Below, piece after piece: positions 8,606 to 18,521 of a stretch of DNA of 64,000 nt; position 1 is the stretch's first letter; each line of letters begins with the position of its first letter. The stretch spans positions 496,001-560,000 of the forward strand of contig NZ_CP137852.1 in assembly GCF_033547095.1 (NCBI RefSeq). The letters are read 5' to 3'. A program made the position numbers and the translations under genes. Origin of the DNA: Sediminicoccus rosea (GTDB lineage: Bacteria > Pseudomonadota > Alphaproteobacteria > Acetobacterales > Acetobacteraceae). The notes below the pieces were generated by a model, which was not told the DNA's origin, made no database searches, and worked only from the letters and a program-made list of their open reading frames with translations.

Positions 8606-9666
8606 AAATCCTCGTCGCCATGTCGGGCGGCGTGGACAGCAGTGTGGTCGCCGCACTGCTGCATGAGCAGGGGCATGAGGTCGTCGGCGCCACCCTTCAG
8701 CTCTACGACCACGGTGCCGCCGTGCAGAAGAAGGGCGCCTGCTGCGCCGGGCAGGACATCCATGACGCGCGCAACGTGGCCGAGCATCTCGGCATCCCGC
8801 ATTACGTGCTGGACCGCGAGCAGCGCTTCCGCGACGCGGTGATCCAGGATTTCGCCGACAGCTACGCGCGCGGCGAGACGCCCATTCCCTGCATCCGCTG
8901 CAACCAGACGGTGAAGTTCCACGACCTGACGGAGCTCGCCGCCGATCTCGGCTGCGAGATGCTGGCGACCGGCCATTACGCCCGCCGCCTGGACGGGGCG
9001 CAGGGGGCGGAGCTGCACCAGGCGGTGGATCCGGTGCGGGACCAGAGCTACTTCCTCGCCCACACCACCCGCGCGCAGCTGGAACGCACGCTGTTTCCGC
9101 TCGGCGGCTTCGCCAGCAAGGCCGAGGTGCGCGCCCACGCGGCGCGGCTGGGCGTGGCGGTGGCCGAGAAGCCGGACAGCCAGGACATCTGCTTCGTGCC
9201 CACCGGCAGCTACGCCGATGTGGTCCAGAAATTCCGCCCCGAGGCGCTGGAGCCCGGCGAGATCGTGGACACGGAAGGCCGCGTGCTCGGCCAGCATCGC
9301 GGCCTCGCGCGCTACACGGTGGGGCAGGGGCGGGGCCTCGGCCTCTCGCGGCGCGAGGATGAGGAAGCGCTCTATGTGGCGCAGCTTGATGCGCCGCGCC
9401 GCCGCGTGGTGGTGGCGCATCGCCCGGCGCTCGCCCGCGCCAGGATTGCCGTGGGCGAGGTGAACTGGCTGATCGCGCCGCCCGCGGGCGCCTTCCGCTG
9501 CGAGGCGAAGCTGCGTGGGCGCGAGCAGCCCGCGCCGATGATGGCCGAATGGGACGGCGCGACGCTGGCGCTGACGCCCGATGAGCCCGCCATCGCGGCG
9601 CCGGGCCAGGCGGCGGTGCTCTATGACGGCGCGCGCGTCCTGGCGGGTGGCTTCATCCGCGCCTGA
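8602..9666 (+). CDS. mnmA: tRNA-specific 2-thiouridylase MnmA
   Basis: MnmA installs sulfur at C2 of wobble U34 in tRNA Lys, Glu and Gln, using ATP and persulfide sulfur. The ATP-pyrophosphatase P-loop SGGVDSSVVAALL starts near residue 8. The two catalytic cysteines are in PIPCIRCN (C97, just ahead of C100) and DSQDICFVP (about residue 196). The family motif DQSYFLAHT is also present. At 354 residues it is full length. It is coupled to tenA by an ATGA overlap. IscS is the usual sulfur donor, which fits the desulfurase gene 2.2 kb upstream. Confidence 0.96.
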   Translation: MKILVAMSGGVDSSVVAALLHEQGHEVVGATLQLYDHGAAVQKKGACCAGQDIHDARNVAEHLGIPHYVLDREQRFRDAVIQDFADSYARGETPIPCIRCNQTVKFHDLTELAADLGCEMLATGHYARRLDGAQGAELHQAVDPVRDQSYFLAHTTRAQLERTLFPLGGFASKAEVRAHAARLGVAVAEKPDSQDICFVPTGSYADVVQKFRPEALEPGEIVDTEGRVLGQHRGLARYTVGQGRGLGLSRREDEEALYVAQLDAPRRRVVVAHRPALARARIAVGEVNWLIAPPAGAFRCEAKLRGREQPAPMMAEWDGATLALTPDEPAIAAPGQAAVLYDGARVLAGGFIRA

Positions 9667-9698
9667 GGGCGCTTCTTTGCCCGCCGGCATTCATGCTT

Positions 9699-9763
9699 TC
9701 GCAACCAGCGCGCGCGCAATCTGCCCGTGCGGGGGTCCGTCCCCCCGCGCTGGCCGGTTGCGA
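9699..9763 (+). terminator. Long imperfect hairpin after mnmA
   Basis: The outer arms TCGCAACC and GGTTGCGA pair perfectly. The next six bases on each side (AGCGCG and CGCGCT) also pair, with a four-base bulge, and a G-rich/C-rich inner hairpin (GCGGGGG/CCCCCGC) fills the centre. It lies 33 bases after the mnmA stop and ends about 40 bases before the next start codon. No T-run follows, so it may be a 3' stabiliser or a leader structure rather than an intrinsic terminator. Confidence 0.45.
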
Positions 9764-9804
9764 TTCTGGCCAGCCTCGCGGTTTGTCAGGAAAGGATTTC
9801 CGGC

Positions 9805-10170
9805 ATGAACTTGGCCAATACGGCCCCCGGCCCCGTGCCCTGGGGCGGCGCCCCGCCGCTTGCCCTGCCGGCATCGGCTTTCGTGTCGCTCCAGCTCAGC
9901 TTCGACCTGGCGGCCCCGCCGGAGCCCGCCTCCGGGGCGCCCCCTTCCTGGTTCGCGCTGAGCGAGGTGCGCGACAGCTCCCGCCATGGCGCCGAGGTCG
10001 CGGCGCTGCTCGTCATGCTGCAGCCGGTCGAGAGTGGCTTCGCGCCCCTGCTGGCCGAGGCCGCGCCCCCCGCGCTGGAGCAGGCGCCCCCCCTTCCGCC
10101 GCCCGAGCCGGCGGCCTGGATGCCGCCCCCCGCGGTCAGCCTTCCCCCGCCCGACTGGCTGATGCTCTGA
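9805..10170 (+). CDS. Hypothetical proline-rich protein
   Basis: This 121-residue protein has a good ribosome-binding site (GGAAAGG, about ten bases before the ATG at 9805). It is low in complexity and rich in Pro and Ala, with repeated PPP and PPA clusters in the C-terminal third. It has no signal peptide, no membrane span and no recognisable domain. It sits just upstream of the type I secretion genes but is separated from them by a promoter-like region, so a link is only possible. Its stop lies 45 bases before that promoter. Confidence 0.5.
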   Translation: MNLANTAPGPVPWGGAPPLALPASAFVSLQLSFDLAAPPEPASGAPPSWFALSEVRDSSRHGAEVAALLVMLQPVESGFAPLLAEAAPPALEQAPPLPPPEPAAWMPPPAVSLPPPDWLML

Positions 10171-10477
10171 CCCATCGCGGGCCGGCGGATCACCTGGCCG
10201 GGAAGTGGATTTCCTGGACAGGAGCCGTCCAAAATTGTTTAATAGTTAAAGTGCCCTGCACACGCCCCAGGCGGTCTCCCGGCCGGGTTCCCCCCCGTCG
10301 GACGGTATGCATCCTGGCAGGTTTTCATGTAATCCGCTCGGGCGGGTGGCGGCCCGGCAGGCCGTGGGGCGCGCTGACAGGTCATGGCCCAAGGGCTTTC
10401 GATTCCACGCGGTGTGGAAAAGGTGCGCAAGTGATGTCTCGACGGGATCCGAAGGCCATGCAGACGGGCCACGGCGC
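10171..10477. other. 307-base non-coding region before the type I secretion genes
   Basis: This stretch contains one AT-rich block (about 10229-10250) with a promoter-like sequence. The rest is a roughly 230-base leader with no convincing small ORF. A continuous reading frame from ATG 10307 is in frame with the secretion ATPase, but it would add a 57-residue arginine-rich extension that does not resemble the family. Confidence 0.5.
10215..10243 (+). promoter_or_regulatory. Sigma70-like promoter for the type I secretion operon
   Basis: TGGACA (10215-10220, five of six matches to TTGACA), a 17-base spacer, and TTTAAT (10238-10243, five of six to TATAAT) lie in the only AT-rich block of the region. 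A short inverted repeat, TGGAC/GTCCA, overlaps the -35 element, and TTTAA/TTAAA overlaps the -10. The predicted transcript has a leader of about 230 bases. Confidence 0.55.
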
Positions 10478-12220
10478 ATGAGCGGCACCCAGGCCGCCCG
10501 CGGGGCCGTGCCGCTCGCGGAGACGCCGCTCGGCAAGGCGCTCGCCGTCTGCCGCCGCCAATTCTGGCTGGTCGCCGCCTTCTCGGGCGTGGTGAACCTG
10601 CTCCAGCTCACCGTCTCGATCTACATGATGCAGGTGTTCGACCGCGTGCTCGCCACGCGCAACACCGACACGCTGCTCTACCTCACCCTCGTCGCGATCT
10701 TCGCGCTGATGATCCTCGCCATGCTCGAGGCGGTGCGCAGCGTCATCATGCAGCGCATCGCCGCCTGGGTGGAGCATCGCGTGGCGCCGGAGGGCTTCAT
10801 GCGCGCCGTGGAGGGCCAGCTGCGCGGCGGCAACTACCGCATGGAGGCGCTGCGCGACCTCGGCATGTGCCGCGCCTTCCTGGGCTCGCCCGGCATGCTC
10901 GCGTTGTTCGACCTGCCCTGGGTGCCCGTCTATATCGGCCTCGTCTTCCTGCTGCACCCGATGCTGGGCTGGCTCGCGCTCGGCGGCGCCATCATCCTCT
11001 TCATCCTGACGCTGACGAACGAGGCCATCACCTCCAAGGCGCTGCAGACGGCCGGCGTCGCCGCCATGCAGGGCCATCGCCGGGCCGAGGCCATCGCCCG
11101 CAACGCCGAGGTGATCGACAGCATGGGCATGATGCCCGCCGTGCTGCGGCGCTGGCGCGGCGTGCTGGCCAATGCCCAGGAACCGCAGGAGACGGCGGCC
11201 GATCGCGCGGCCATCATCCTCTCGCTCATCAAGTTCTTCCGCCTTGCCGTGCAGCTGGCCGTGCTCGGCCTCGGCGCCTGGCTGGTCCTCCAGCAGGAGC
11301 TGACCTCGGGCGCCTCCATCGCCGCCTCCATCGTGATGGGCCGCGCGCTGGCGCCGGTCGAACAGGTGGTGGGCTCCTGGAAGCAGCTGGTGCAGGCGCG
11401 CTCCGCGCTGCGCCGCCTCAAGGTCTTCCTGACCATGCCGCGGCTGCGCCCGGCCGGCATGCCGCTGCCTGCCCCCCGCGGCGACCTCTCCGTCGAGCGG
11501 GTGAGCTACAATTTCCCGGGCCAGAACGTCTCCATGATCAAGGGCGTCAGCTTCGCGCTGGCCGCCGGCGAGAGCCTCGCCATCATCGGCCCCTCGGCCG
11601 CGGGCAAGACGACGTTGGTCCGCATGCTGATCGGCACGCTGCCGCCCACGGCGGGCGCCGTGCGCCTCGACGGCGCCGACGTCTTCCTCTGGCAGCGCGA
11701 GGATTTCGGCCGCTACCTCGGCTACCTGCCGCAGGATGTGGAGCTGTTCGAGGGCACCGTCTTCGACAACATCGCCCGCCTTTCCGAGGCCGAGCCCGAG
11801 GCCGTGTTCGAAGCCGCGAAGCTTGCCGGCTGCCATGAGATGATCCTGCGCCTGCCCGCCGGCTATGAGACCGAGATCGGCGATGCCGGCGCGCATCTCT
11901 CGGGCGGGCAGCGGCAGCTCGTCGGTCTCGCGCGCGCGCTGTTCGGCGCGCCGCGCCTCGTCGTGCTGGACGAGCCCAACAGCAACCTCGATGGCGACAG
12001 CGAGGCCGCGCTTGGCCGCGCGCTCCAGCGCCTGAAGGCGCAGGGCGTCACCGTCGTCCTCGTCTCCCACCGGCCGGCCCTGGTGCAGGAGGTGGACAAG
12101 GTCCTGGTCATGAAGGACGGCGCGGCCGAGCTCTTCGGCCCGCGCGCCGAGGTGCTCAAGCGCCTTTCCGGCCCGCCGCGCCCGGTGCAGCTCGCCTCCG
12201 CCGGAGGGAGTGGCGCCTGA
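10478..12220 (+). CDS. Type I secretion ABC transporter, permease/ATPase (PrtD family)
   Basis: This inner-membrane exporter energises one-step secretion of proteins lacking N-terminal signal peptides. Membrane spans fill residues 30-320. The nucleotide-binding domain has Walker A GPSAAGKTT, the signature LSGGQRQ, and Walker B LVVLDEPNSNLD (Asn-Ser-Asn-Leu-Asp, as in PrtD/AprD/LipB). The start at 10478 gives 580 residues, the normal PrtD length without a C39 peptidase domain. The stop overlaps the next start by one base (TGATG). No TolC-like gene is in the window. Confidence 0.93.
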   Translation: MSGTQAARGAVPLAETPLGKALAVCRRQFWLVAAFSGVVNLLQLTVSIYMMQVFDRVLATRNTDTLLYLTLVAIFALMILAMLEAVRSVIMQRIAAWVEHRVAPEGFMRAVEGQLRGGNYRMEALRDLGMCRAFLGSPGMLALFDLPWVPVYIGLVFLLHPMLGWLALGGAIILFILTLTNEAITSKALQTAGVAAMQGHRRAEAIARNAEVIDSMGMMPAVLRRWRGVLANAQEPQETAADRAAIILSLIKFFRLAVQLAVLGLGAWLVLQQELTSGASIAASIVMGRALAPVEQVVGSWKQLVQARSALRRLKVFLTMPRLRPAGMPLPAPRGDLSVERVSYNFPGQNVSMIKGVSFALAAGESLAIIGPSAAGKTTLVRMLIGTLPPTAGAVRLDGADVFLWQREDFGRYLGYLPQDVELFEGTVFDNIARLSEAEPEAVFEAAKLAGCHEMILRLPAGYETEIGDAGAHLSGGQRQLVGLARALFGAPRLVVLDEPNSNLDGDSEAALGRALQRLKAQGVTVVLVSHRPALVQEVDKVLVMKDGAAELFGPRAEVLKRLSGPPRPVQLASAGGSGA

Positions 12221-13584
12221 TGCTCGACACCACCGAGACCCGGCTCCCCGTGCCGCGCCCCGCGGTGCAGCCCGCGCGCATGCCGCCCGAGATCGAGACC
12301 GAGGCGCCGCGCACGCGGGGCGTGGTCCTGTTCGGCCTCATCGTCATGTTCGGCTTCTTCGGCGGCTTCATGGCCTGGGCCGTCTTCGCCCCCCTCTCCG
12401 AGGCGGCGATCGCGCCGGGCATGATCAAGGTGGAGGGCACCCGCCGCACGCTGCAGCACCTGGAAGGCGGCATGGTGCGCGAGATCCTGGTGCGCGATGG
12501 CGACCAGGTGCGCGAGGGCCAGGTGCTGATGCGGCTGGATGACGTGCAGTCGGGCTCGGCGGTGGCGGGCCTCGTCGCGCAGCGCGATGCCTTCCTGGCG
12601 CAGCAGGCGCGCCTCGTGGCCGAGCTGGAGCGCGCCGAAAGCATCACCTTCCCGCCGGAGCTGCTGGCCTCGCGCGAGCCGCGCGCGGCCGAGGCCATGG
12701 CCGGGCAGCGCAACCTCTTCCAGGCGCGCCAGGCGAGCCTCTCCAGCCAGCTGAACGTGCTGACCAACCGGCGCGACCAGGCGCGGGGCACCATCGCCTC
12801 GGCCGAGGGGCAGATCGAGGCGGCGCGCCGCCAGCTCACGCTGCTGGTGCAGGAGGAGGCGATGCGGCGCGGCCTCGTCCAGCAGGGCCTGGCCCGCCTG
12901 CCCGAACTGCTGGCGCTGCAGCGACAGCTCGCCGCGACCGAGGGCCTGATCGCCGACCTGACCGGCCAGATCCGCCGCGCCAATGCCGCCGTCGAGGAGG
13001 CCGAGAGCCAGACCCGCCAGGCGACGGACCAGCGCCTGCAGGAGGCCGGGACCGAACTGCGCGAGGTGGTGGGCCGCCTCGCCGAGGTGGAGGAGCGGCT
13101 GCGCGCCGCGGCCGACATCTCCACCCGTCGCGACATCGTGGCCCCCGAGGACGGGACCATCGTGAACCTGCGCGTCTTCAACCTGGGCGCCGTGCTCCGC
13201 CCGGGCGACCCGGCGATGGAGCTGGTGCCGGTGCGCGACCGGCTGATCGCCGAGGTGCATGTGCAGCCCATGGACATCGACGTGGTCTTCACCGGCCTGC
13301 CGGCGGAAATCCGCCTGCCCGCCTTCAAGCAGCGCCTCGTGCCCTACCTGCATGGCGAGGTCACCTTCGTGGCGCCGGACATCACGGTGGACCCGCAGAC
13401 GCGCGCCAGCCACTACCGCGCGCATATCCGCATCGATGCCGAGCAGCTGGCCCGGCTGCCCGCCGTCTTCCTGACGCCGGGCATGCCGGTGGAGGCGCAT
13501 ATCCAGCTCGGCAGCCGCACCTTCTGGCGCTACATCACGCAGCCCGTGGTGGACAGCTTCCACCGCGCCTTCCAGGAGCCCTGA
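12220..13584 (+). CDS. HlyD/PrtE-type membrane fusion protein for type I secretion
   Basis: This periplasmic adaptor joins the ABC exporter to an outer-membrane TolC-type channel. A single membrane anchor (residues 28-55) follows a Pro-rich cytoplasmic N-terminus. A lipoyl half-motif, LQHLEGGMVREILVRDGD, lies near residue 75. The protein then has long coiled-coil regions rich in Gln, Arg and Glu (about residues 120-300) and a beta-barrel ending with VEAHIQLGSRTFW. At 454 residues it fits the PrtE class. It is translationally coupled to the ABC gene. Confidence 0.93.
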   Translation: MLDTTETRLPVPRPAVQPARMPPEIETEAPRTRGVVLFGLIVMFGFFGGFMAWAVFAPLSEAAIAPGMIKVEGTRRTLQHLEGGMVREILVRDGDQVREGQVLMRLDDVQSGSAVAGLVAQRDAFLAQQARLVAELERAESITFPPELLASREPRAAEAMAGQRNLFQARQASLSSQLNVLTNRRDQARGTIASAEGQIEAARRQLTLLVQEEAMRRGLVQQGLARLPELLALQRQLAATEGLIADLTGQIRRANAAVEEAESQTRQATDQRLQEAGTELREVVGRLAEVEERLRAAADISTRRDIVAPEDGTIVNLRVFNLGAVLRPGDPAMELVPVRDRLIAEVHVQPMDIDVVFTGLPAEIRLPAFKQRLVPYLHGEVTFVAPDITVDPQTRASHYRAHIRIDAEQLARLPAVFLTPGMPVEAHIQLGSRTFWRYITQPVVDSFHRAFQEP

Positions 13585-13661
13585 GCCGGCCAGACCAGGC
13601 TGCGTTCACTGCGCATGGTCCAGGCTTGGCTGGGAGGATGCTTCGGCGATTCCGCCCCGAT

Positions 13662-13934
13662 CTAACCGCCGCGCGGCGCCTCGGCCCGGGTGGCGCGCAG
13701 GGCGCGGCGAAGCTTGGCGATGCCGGTCCGCACATGGCCCGAGGCGCAGAGCCGCTTGCCCTCCTCGGCCAGCTCGCGCGGGGTGCCGCTGACCGGTGTC
13801 GGGCTCGCGGCCAGGCGGGCGGCCAGCGCCTCGCAATACTCGGCATTGTCGGTGGTGGTGCGCGACGTGCCCTCATCGGCCCGCGCGGGGCCGAACGACA
13901 GCAGGATGACAGCGAGGGTGGCGAGGCGACGCAT
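13662..13934 (-). CDS. Small exported protein of unknown function
   Basis: This 90-residue protein has an N-terminal signal peptide (basic MRR, hydrophobic ATLAVILLSFG, cleavage after PARA). The mature part contains two cysteines about 28 residues apart (EYCEAL and RLCASG) that could form a disulfide, within a predicted helical region. It lies between the secretion genes and the two-component operon, 71 bases upstream of the kinase stop. No family is recognised. Confidence 0.6.
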   Translation of the reverse strand: MRRLATLAVILLSFGPARADEGTSRTTTDNAEYCEALAARLAASPTPVSGTPRELAEEGKRLCASGHVRTGIAKLRRALRATRAEAPRGG

Positions 13935-14005
13935 GGCCCAGACATGCGCCGCGCGGCGTCTCGGGGGGATGGGCCGGCCGTGAAGCCTTGGTCATGGAGG
14001 GCGAG

Positions 14006-15412
14006 CTATTCGGCCGGGGCGTCGAGTCCGGCCCCGGGCAGGAGCAGCGCCACCTTGAGCCCGGGCGGCTCGGCGCCGGGTTTCGCATCGGCCAGCATCA
14101 CCTCGCCCGCATGCAGCTGCGCCACCGCCCGCACCAGCGCGAGGCCAAGGCCGGAGCCGGGCAGGTTGCGGGAGGCATCGGCGCGGAAGAAGCGGTCCAT
14201 GGCCCGCGCGCGGTCCTCGGGCGAGAGGCCGGGGCCGGAATCGCTCACCGCGATCTCGATGCCCCGTTCGTCCTGGCGGGCGGTCAGCCGGACCACGCCG
14301 CCCACGGGCGTGAACTTGATGGCGTTGTCGAGCAGGTTCGCCACCGCCTGCAGCAGCAGGTCGCGGTCGCCCAGCATGGGCAGGTGCTCGGGCATCCCGG
14401 TCTGAAGGGTCTGCTCGCGGGCCTCGGCCATCACCTCGTAGAATTCGGCGGCGTCGCGCAGCACCTCGGGCAGGTCGAGCGGCGCGAAGGCGGCGCGGCG
14501 GGCGCCGGCCTCGGCCTCGGCGATGCGCAGCAGGGCCTGGAAGATACGGGTGATGTTGTCGAGGTCGGCGATGCCCTCCTCCACCGCGGCGCGCAGCTCC
14601 TCCTCGGTGGCGGCGGTGGCGAGGCTGCCTTCCAGCTTGCCGCGGGCGCGGGCGATGGGGGTGCGAAGGTCATGCGCGATGGCATCCGCCACGCCGCGCA
14701 TCCCCGCCATCAGCGCCGCGATCCGGTCCAGCATGGCGTTCATGGTCGCGCCCAGCCGGTCGAACTCGTCACCCTGCGGGGAGAGGGGGACGCGCTGCGA
14801 GAAATCCCCCGCGGCGATGCCCTGCGCGGTGGCGACGGCCGGGCGCATGCGGTTCTGCAGCGCCCGGCGGATCACCGCCGCGCCCATGACCGCGAAGAGC
14901 AGCACGGCGCCGAGCGACCAGGCGACGCCCTCGGTCAGCAGCAGGCGGAGCTGCACGCGCTCGCTCTCGTCCCGGCCGACGAGCAGGCGCAGCCCCGGCA
15001 GGTCGCGCCGGTGGACGCGCGCCTCGGCAGTCGCGCCGTCATGCAGGATGCGGGTGCGGAACCAGGCGCCCTCCTCGCCGATGGCGGTGGGCCAGGTGGT
15101 AAGGTTGCCGGCCAGCTTCACGCCTTGCGCGTTCACCAGCAGGTAGATGGTCTCGTTCTCGGCATCGAGGGCGAGGCGCTCCTCGATCGCGTCGATCAGG
15201 CCCTGGGCGCCGGCATCGCGATAGCGCTCGACCAGGGCCGAGGCATCGGTGCGGATGGCGGCGATGGTCTGCCGGTCCAGCGCGCCCGCCGTCGCCCACC
15301 AGAGCACCGCCACCAGGAAGGCGGCGGCGACCGAGAAGATGCCGACGAACAGCAGGGCGAAGCGGAACCCGGCCGATTGCAGCAGGCGGGGGGCCTGCGC
15401 CGCGCGCGGCAT
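14006..15412 (-). CDS. Sensor histidine kinase (HAMP, OmpR-partner class)
   Basis: This inner-membrane sensor has a first membrane span near residues 14-36, a periplasmic region of roughly 120 residues, a second span near 160-185, a HAMP linker, and the HisKA phospho-acceptor in IAHDLRTPIARARG. The ATPase domain has the N-box NLLDNAIKFTPVGG, G1 DSGPGLSPED and G2 GSGLGLALVRAV. At 468 residues it is full length. The start at 15412 is 12 bases from the response-regulator stop. An htrA-regulator-kinase order like this resembles the rhizobial degP-feuP-feuQ arrangement, which senses envelope conditions, but the signal here is unknown. Confidence 0.92.
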   Translation of the reverse strand: MPRAAQAPRLLQSAGFRFALLFVGIFSVAAAFLVAVLWWATAGALDRQTIAAIRTDASALVERYRDAGAQGLIDAIEERLALDAENETIYLLVNAQGVKLAGNLTTWPTAIGEEGAWFRTRILHDGATAEARVHRRDLPGLRLLVGRDESERVQLRLLLTEGVAWSLGAVLLFAVMGAAVIRRALQNRMRPAVATAQGIAAGDFSQRVPLSPQGDEFDRLGATMNAMLDRIAALMAGMRGVADAIAHDLRTPIARARGKLEGSLATAATEEELRAAVEEGIADLDNITRIFQALLRIAEAEAGARRAAFAPLDLPEVLRDAAEFYEVMAEAREQTLQTGMPEHLPMLGDRDLLLQAVANLLDNAIKFTPVGGVVRLTARQDERGIEIAVSDSGPGLSPEDRARAMDRFFRADASRNLPGSGLGLALVRAVAQLHAGEVMLADAKPGAEPPGLKVALLLPGAGLDAPAE

Positions 15413-15423
15413 CAGGCGGCCGG

Positions 15424-16107
15424 TCAGGCCTCGGCCCGGATCATGTAGCCGGCGTTCCGGACCGTGTGGATCAGCGGCTTGTCGAAGCCCTTGTCGAGCT
15501 TCTGGCGCAGGCGGCTGACATGCACGTCGATCACGTTGGTCTGAGGGTCGAAATGGTAATCCCACACCTTCTCGAGCAGCATGGTGCGCGTCACCACCTG
15601 GCCGGCATGGCGCATCAGGTGCTCCAGCAGGCGGAATTCGCGCGGCTGCACGTCAATCTTGCGGGTGCCGCGCATCACGGTGCGGCTGAGCAGGTCCAGC
15701 TCGAGATCGGCAACGCGGAGCTTCGTCACCGGCGCCTCGGAGGAGGGGCGGCGGCCCAGCGCCTCGACGCGGGCGAGCAGCTCGGCGAAGGCGAAGGGCT
15801 TCACCAGATAGTCGTCGCCGCCGGCCTTGAGGCCCTTCACCCGCTCATCCACGCCCGAGAGGGCGGAGAGGAAAAGCACCGGGGTGCGGTTGCCCTGCTG
15901 GCGCAGCGTCTCGACCAGGCGGACGCCGTCCACCCCGCCGGGCAGCATGCGGTCCAGCACCAGCATGTCGAAGGATTCCGAGGCCGCGAGGAACAGGCCA
16001 TCCCGCCCGTTCGCCGCATGCTCCACCGTGTGGCCGGCCTCCTGCAGGCCCTTCTTCACGAAGCGGGCCACCTCGACGTCATCTTCCACGAGAAGGATGC
16101 GCATCAT
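15424..16107 (-). CDS. OmpR/PhoB-family response regulator
   Basis: This is a DNA-binding response regulator. The receiver domain has the acidic pair in LLVEDDVE, the phosphorylatable Asp in LVLDRMLP (about D52), and the conserved Lys in YLVKPFAF. A winged-helix domain occupies about residues 130-225 (REFRLLEHLMRHAGQVVTR and VIDVHVSRLRQKLD). It is full length at 227 residues. The preceding gene is htrA (33 bases away) and the following is its kinase, so the three form an operon whose protease is a plausible regulatory target. Confidence 0.95.
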   Translation of the reverse strand: MMRILLVEDDVEVARFVKKGLQEAGHTVEHAANGRDGLFLAASESFDMLVLDRMLPGGVDGVRLVETLRQQGNRTPVLFLSALSGVDERVKGLKAGGDDYLVKPFAFAELLARVEALGRRPSSEAPVTKLRVADLELDLLSRTVMRGTRKIDVQPREFRLLEHLMRHAGQVVTRTMLLEKVWDYHFDPQTNVIDVHVSRLRQKLDKGFDKPLIHTVRNAGYMIRAEA

Positions 16108-16140
16108 GTTGTCTTGTCCTTCAATCGGGCCCGGGCTTCC

Positions 16141-17280
<1,140 letters not shown>

Positions 17281-17343
17281 TACAGTCCTTATCATCTGGC
17301 CAGAGCGGGGCCGGATGCAAGCAGGCCCGCGCGGGTGCCCGGC

Positions 17344-18519
17344 CTAGAGGTCCTTCAGTACCGCCCAGAGGTCGTTCTTCACCTCGAAGCCGATGCCCGG
17401 CACGTCGGGCATGGCGACGCGGCTCTTCTCGACCGGCACGCCGCTGGCGAAGCCGCCGAAGGGCGCGAAGACCTCGGGATAGCTCTCATTCCCGCCCAGG
17501 CCGAGGCCGGTCGCGATGTTCAGCGCGAACTGGTGGCCGCCATGCGGCACGCAGCGGCGGGGCGACCAGCCATGCTCCCGCAGCATGGTCAAGGTGCGGA
17601 GATACTCGACCAGGCCGTAGGACAGGGCCGGGTCGAATTGCAGGATGTCGCGGTCGGGGCGCAGGCCGCCATGGCGGATCAGGTTCCGCGCATCGAGCAT
17701 GCTGAACAGGTTCTCGCCGGTGGCGAGCGGCGGCGCGTAGTGCTCGGCCAGCGTCGCGTGGGTGGAATAGTCCAGCGGGTCCAGCGGCTCCTCGTACCAG
17801 CGCAGGCCGAAGCCCTGGATGGCGGCGGCGTAGCTGAGCGCCGCATGCAGCCCGAAGCGGCCATTCACGTCCACGCAGAGGCGCGAACCGTCGCCATCCA
17901 GCAGCTTCAGCACCGCCTCGATGCGGCTGAGATCGAGCAGCAGGGCCTCGCGCAGGGGCATGCCGGGCGAGCCGCCGATCTTCATCTTCACGACCGAATA
18001 GCCCATGCCGAGGTAGCGCTTCATCTCCTCGACCAGGCCATCCACATCCTTGCCGGGGTGGTAGTAGCCGCCCGCCGCATAGACCCAGGCGGTCGCGTCG
18101 CTGCGGCCGCCATTGAAGCGGTTGGAGAGAAGCTTCCAGAGCGGCAGGCCGGCCAGCTTCGCCGTCGCGTCCCAGAGCGCCATGTCGAGCACGCCGACGG
18201 CGACCGAGCGGTCGCCATGGCCACCGGGCTTCTCGTTCTTCATCATCGCCGTCCAGGCGGGGACGGGATCGAAGCCGCCATCCTCATGGGCGGGCAACTC
18301 GCCCGCCTCTTCCAGGCGGGGGATGAAGCGCTCGGCCAGCAGGCCGGGCTGCGCGTAGCGGCCATTGCTGTTGAAGCCATAGCCCGTGGCCTTGCGGCCA
18401 TCGCCGGATTCCACCGTGATGGCGACGACGCTCGCCGTCATCTTGGAGAAGTCGATATAGGCGTTGGCGATGGCGCTCATGATGGGCAACACGCCCTGGC
18501 GGATCGAGGTGATCTTCAC
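17344..18519 (-). CDS. Mandelate racemase/muconate lactonizing enzyme family dehydratase (D-tartrate dehydratase-like)
   Basis: This enolase-superfamily enzyme abstracts a proton alpha to a carboxylate. It has the KxK motif in VVKMKIGG, the metal-binding Asp in VDVNGRFG, Glu in WYEEPLDP and Glu in ATGENLFS, and a general-base His in CVPHGGHQ. The lone PHGGHQ motif and the overall segment pattern recall D-tartrate dehydratase, so an acid-sugar or hydroxydiacid substrate is likely, though unproven. It is 391 residues long. It lies two bases after the CoA-transferase gene and is probably co-transcribed with it. Confidence 0.84.
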   Translation of the reverse strand: MKITSIRQGVLPIMSAIANAYIDFSKMTASVVAITVESGDGRKATGYGFNSNGRYAQPGLLAERFIPRLEEAGELPAHEDGGFDPVPAWTAMMKNEKPGGHGDRSVAVGVLDMALWDATAKLAGLPLWKLLSNRFNGGRSDATAWVYAAGGYYHPGKDVDGLVEEMKRYLGMGYSVVKMKIGGSPGMPLREALLLDLSRIEAVLKLLDGDGSRLCVDVNGRFGLHAALSYAAAIQGFGLRWYEEPLDPLDYSTHATLAEHYAPPLATGENLFSMLDARNLIRHGGLRPDRDILQFDPALSYGLVEYLRTLTMLREHGWSPRRCVPHGGHQFALNIATGLGLGGNESYPEVFAPFGGFASGVPVEKSRVAMPDVPGIGFEVKNDLWAVLKDL

Positions 18520-18521
18520 CG

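Noticed and set aside
13988-15448. 486-codon plus-strand frame over the histidine kinase
   Set aside because: The kinase on the minus strand has all HisKA and HATPase boxes; the plus-strand frame is a mirror artefact.
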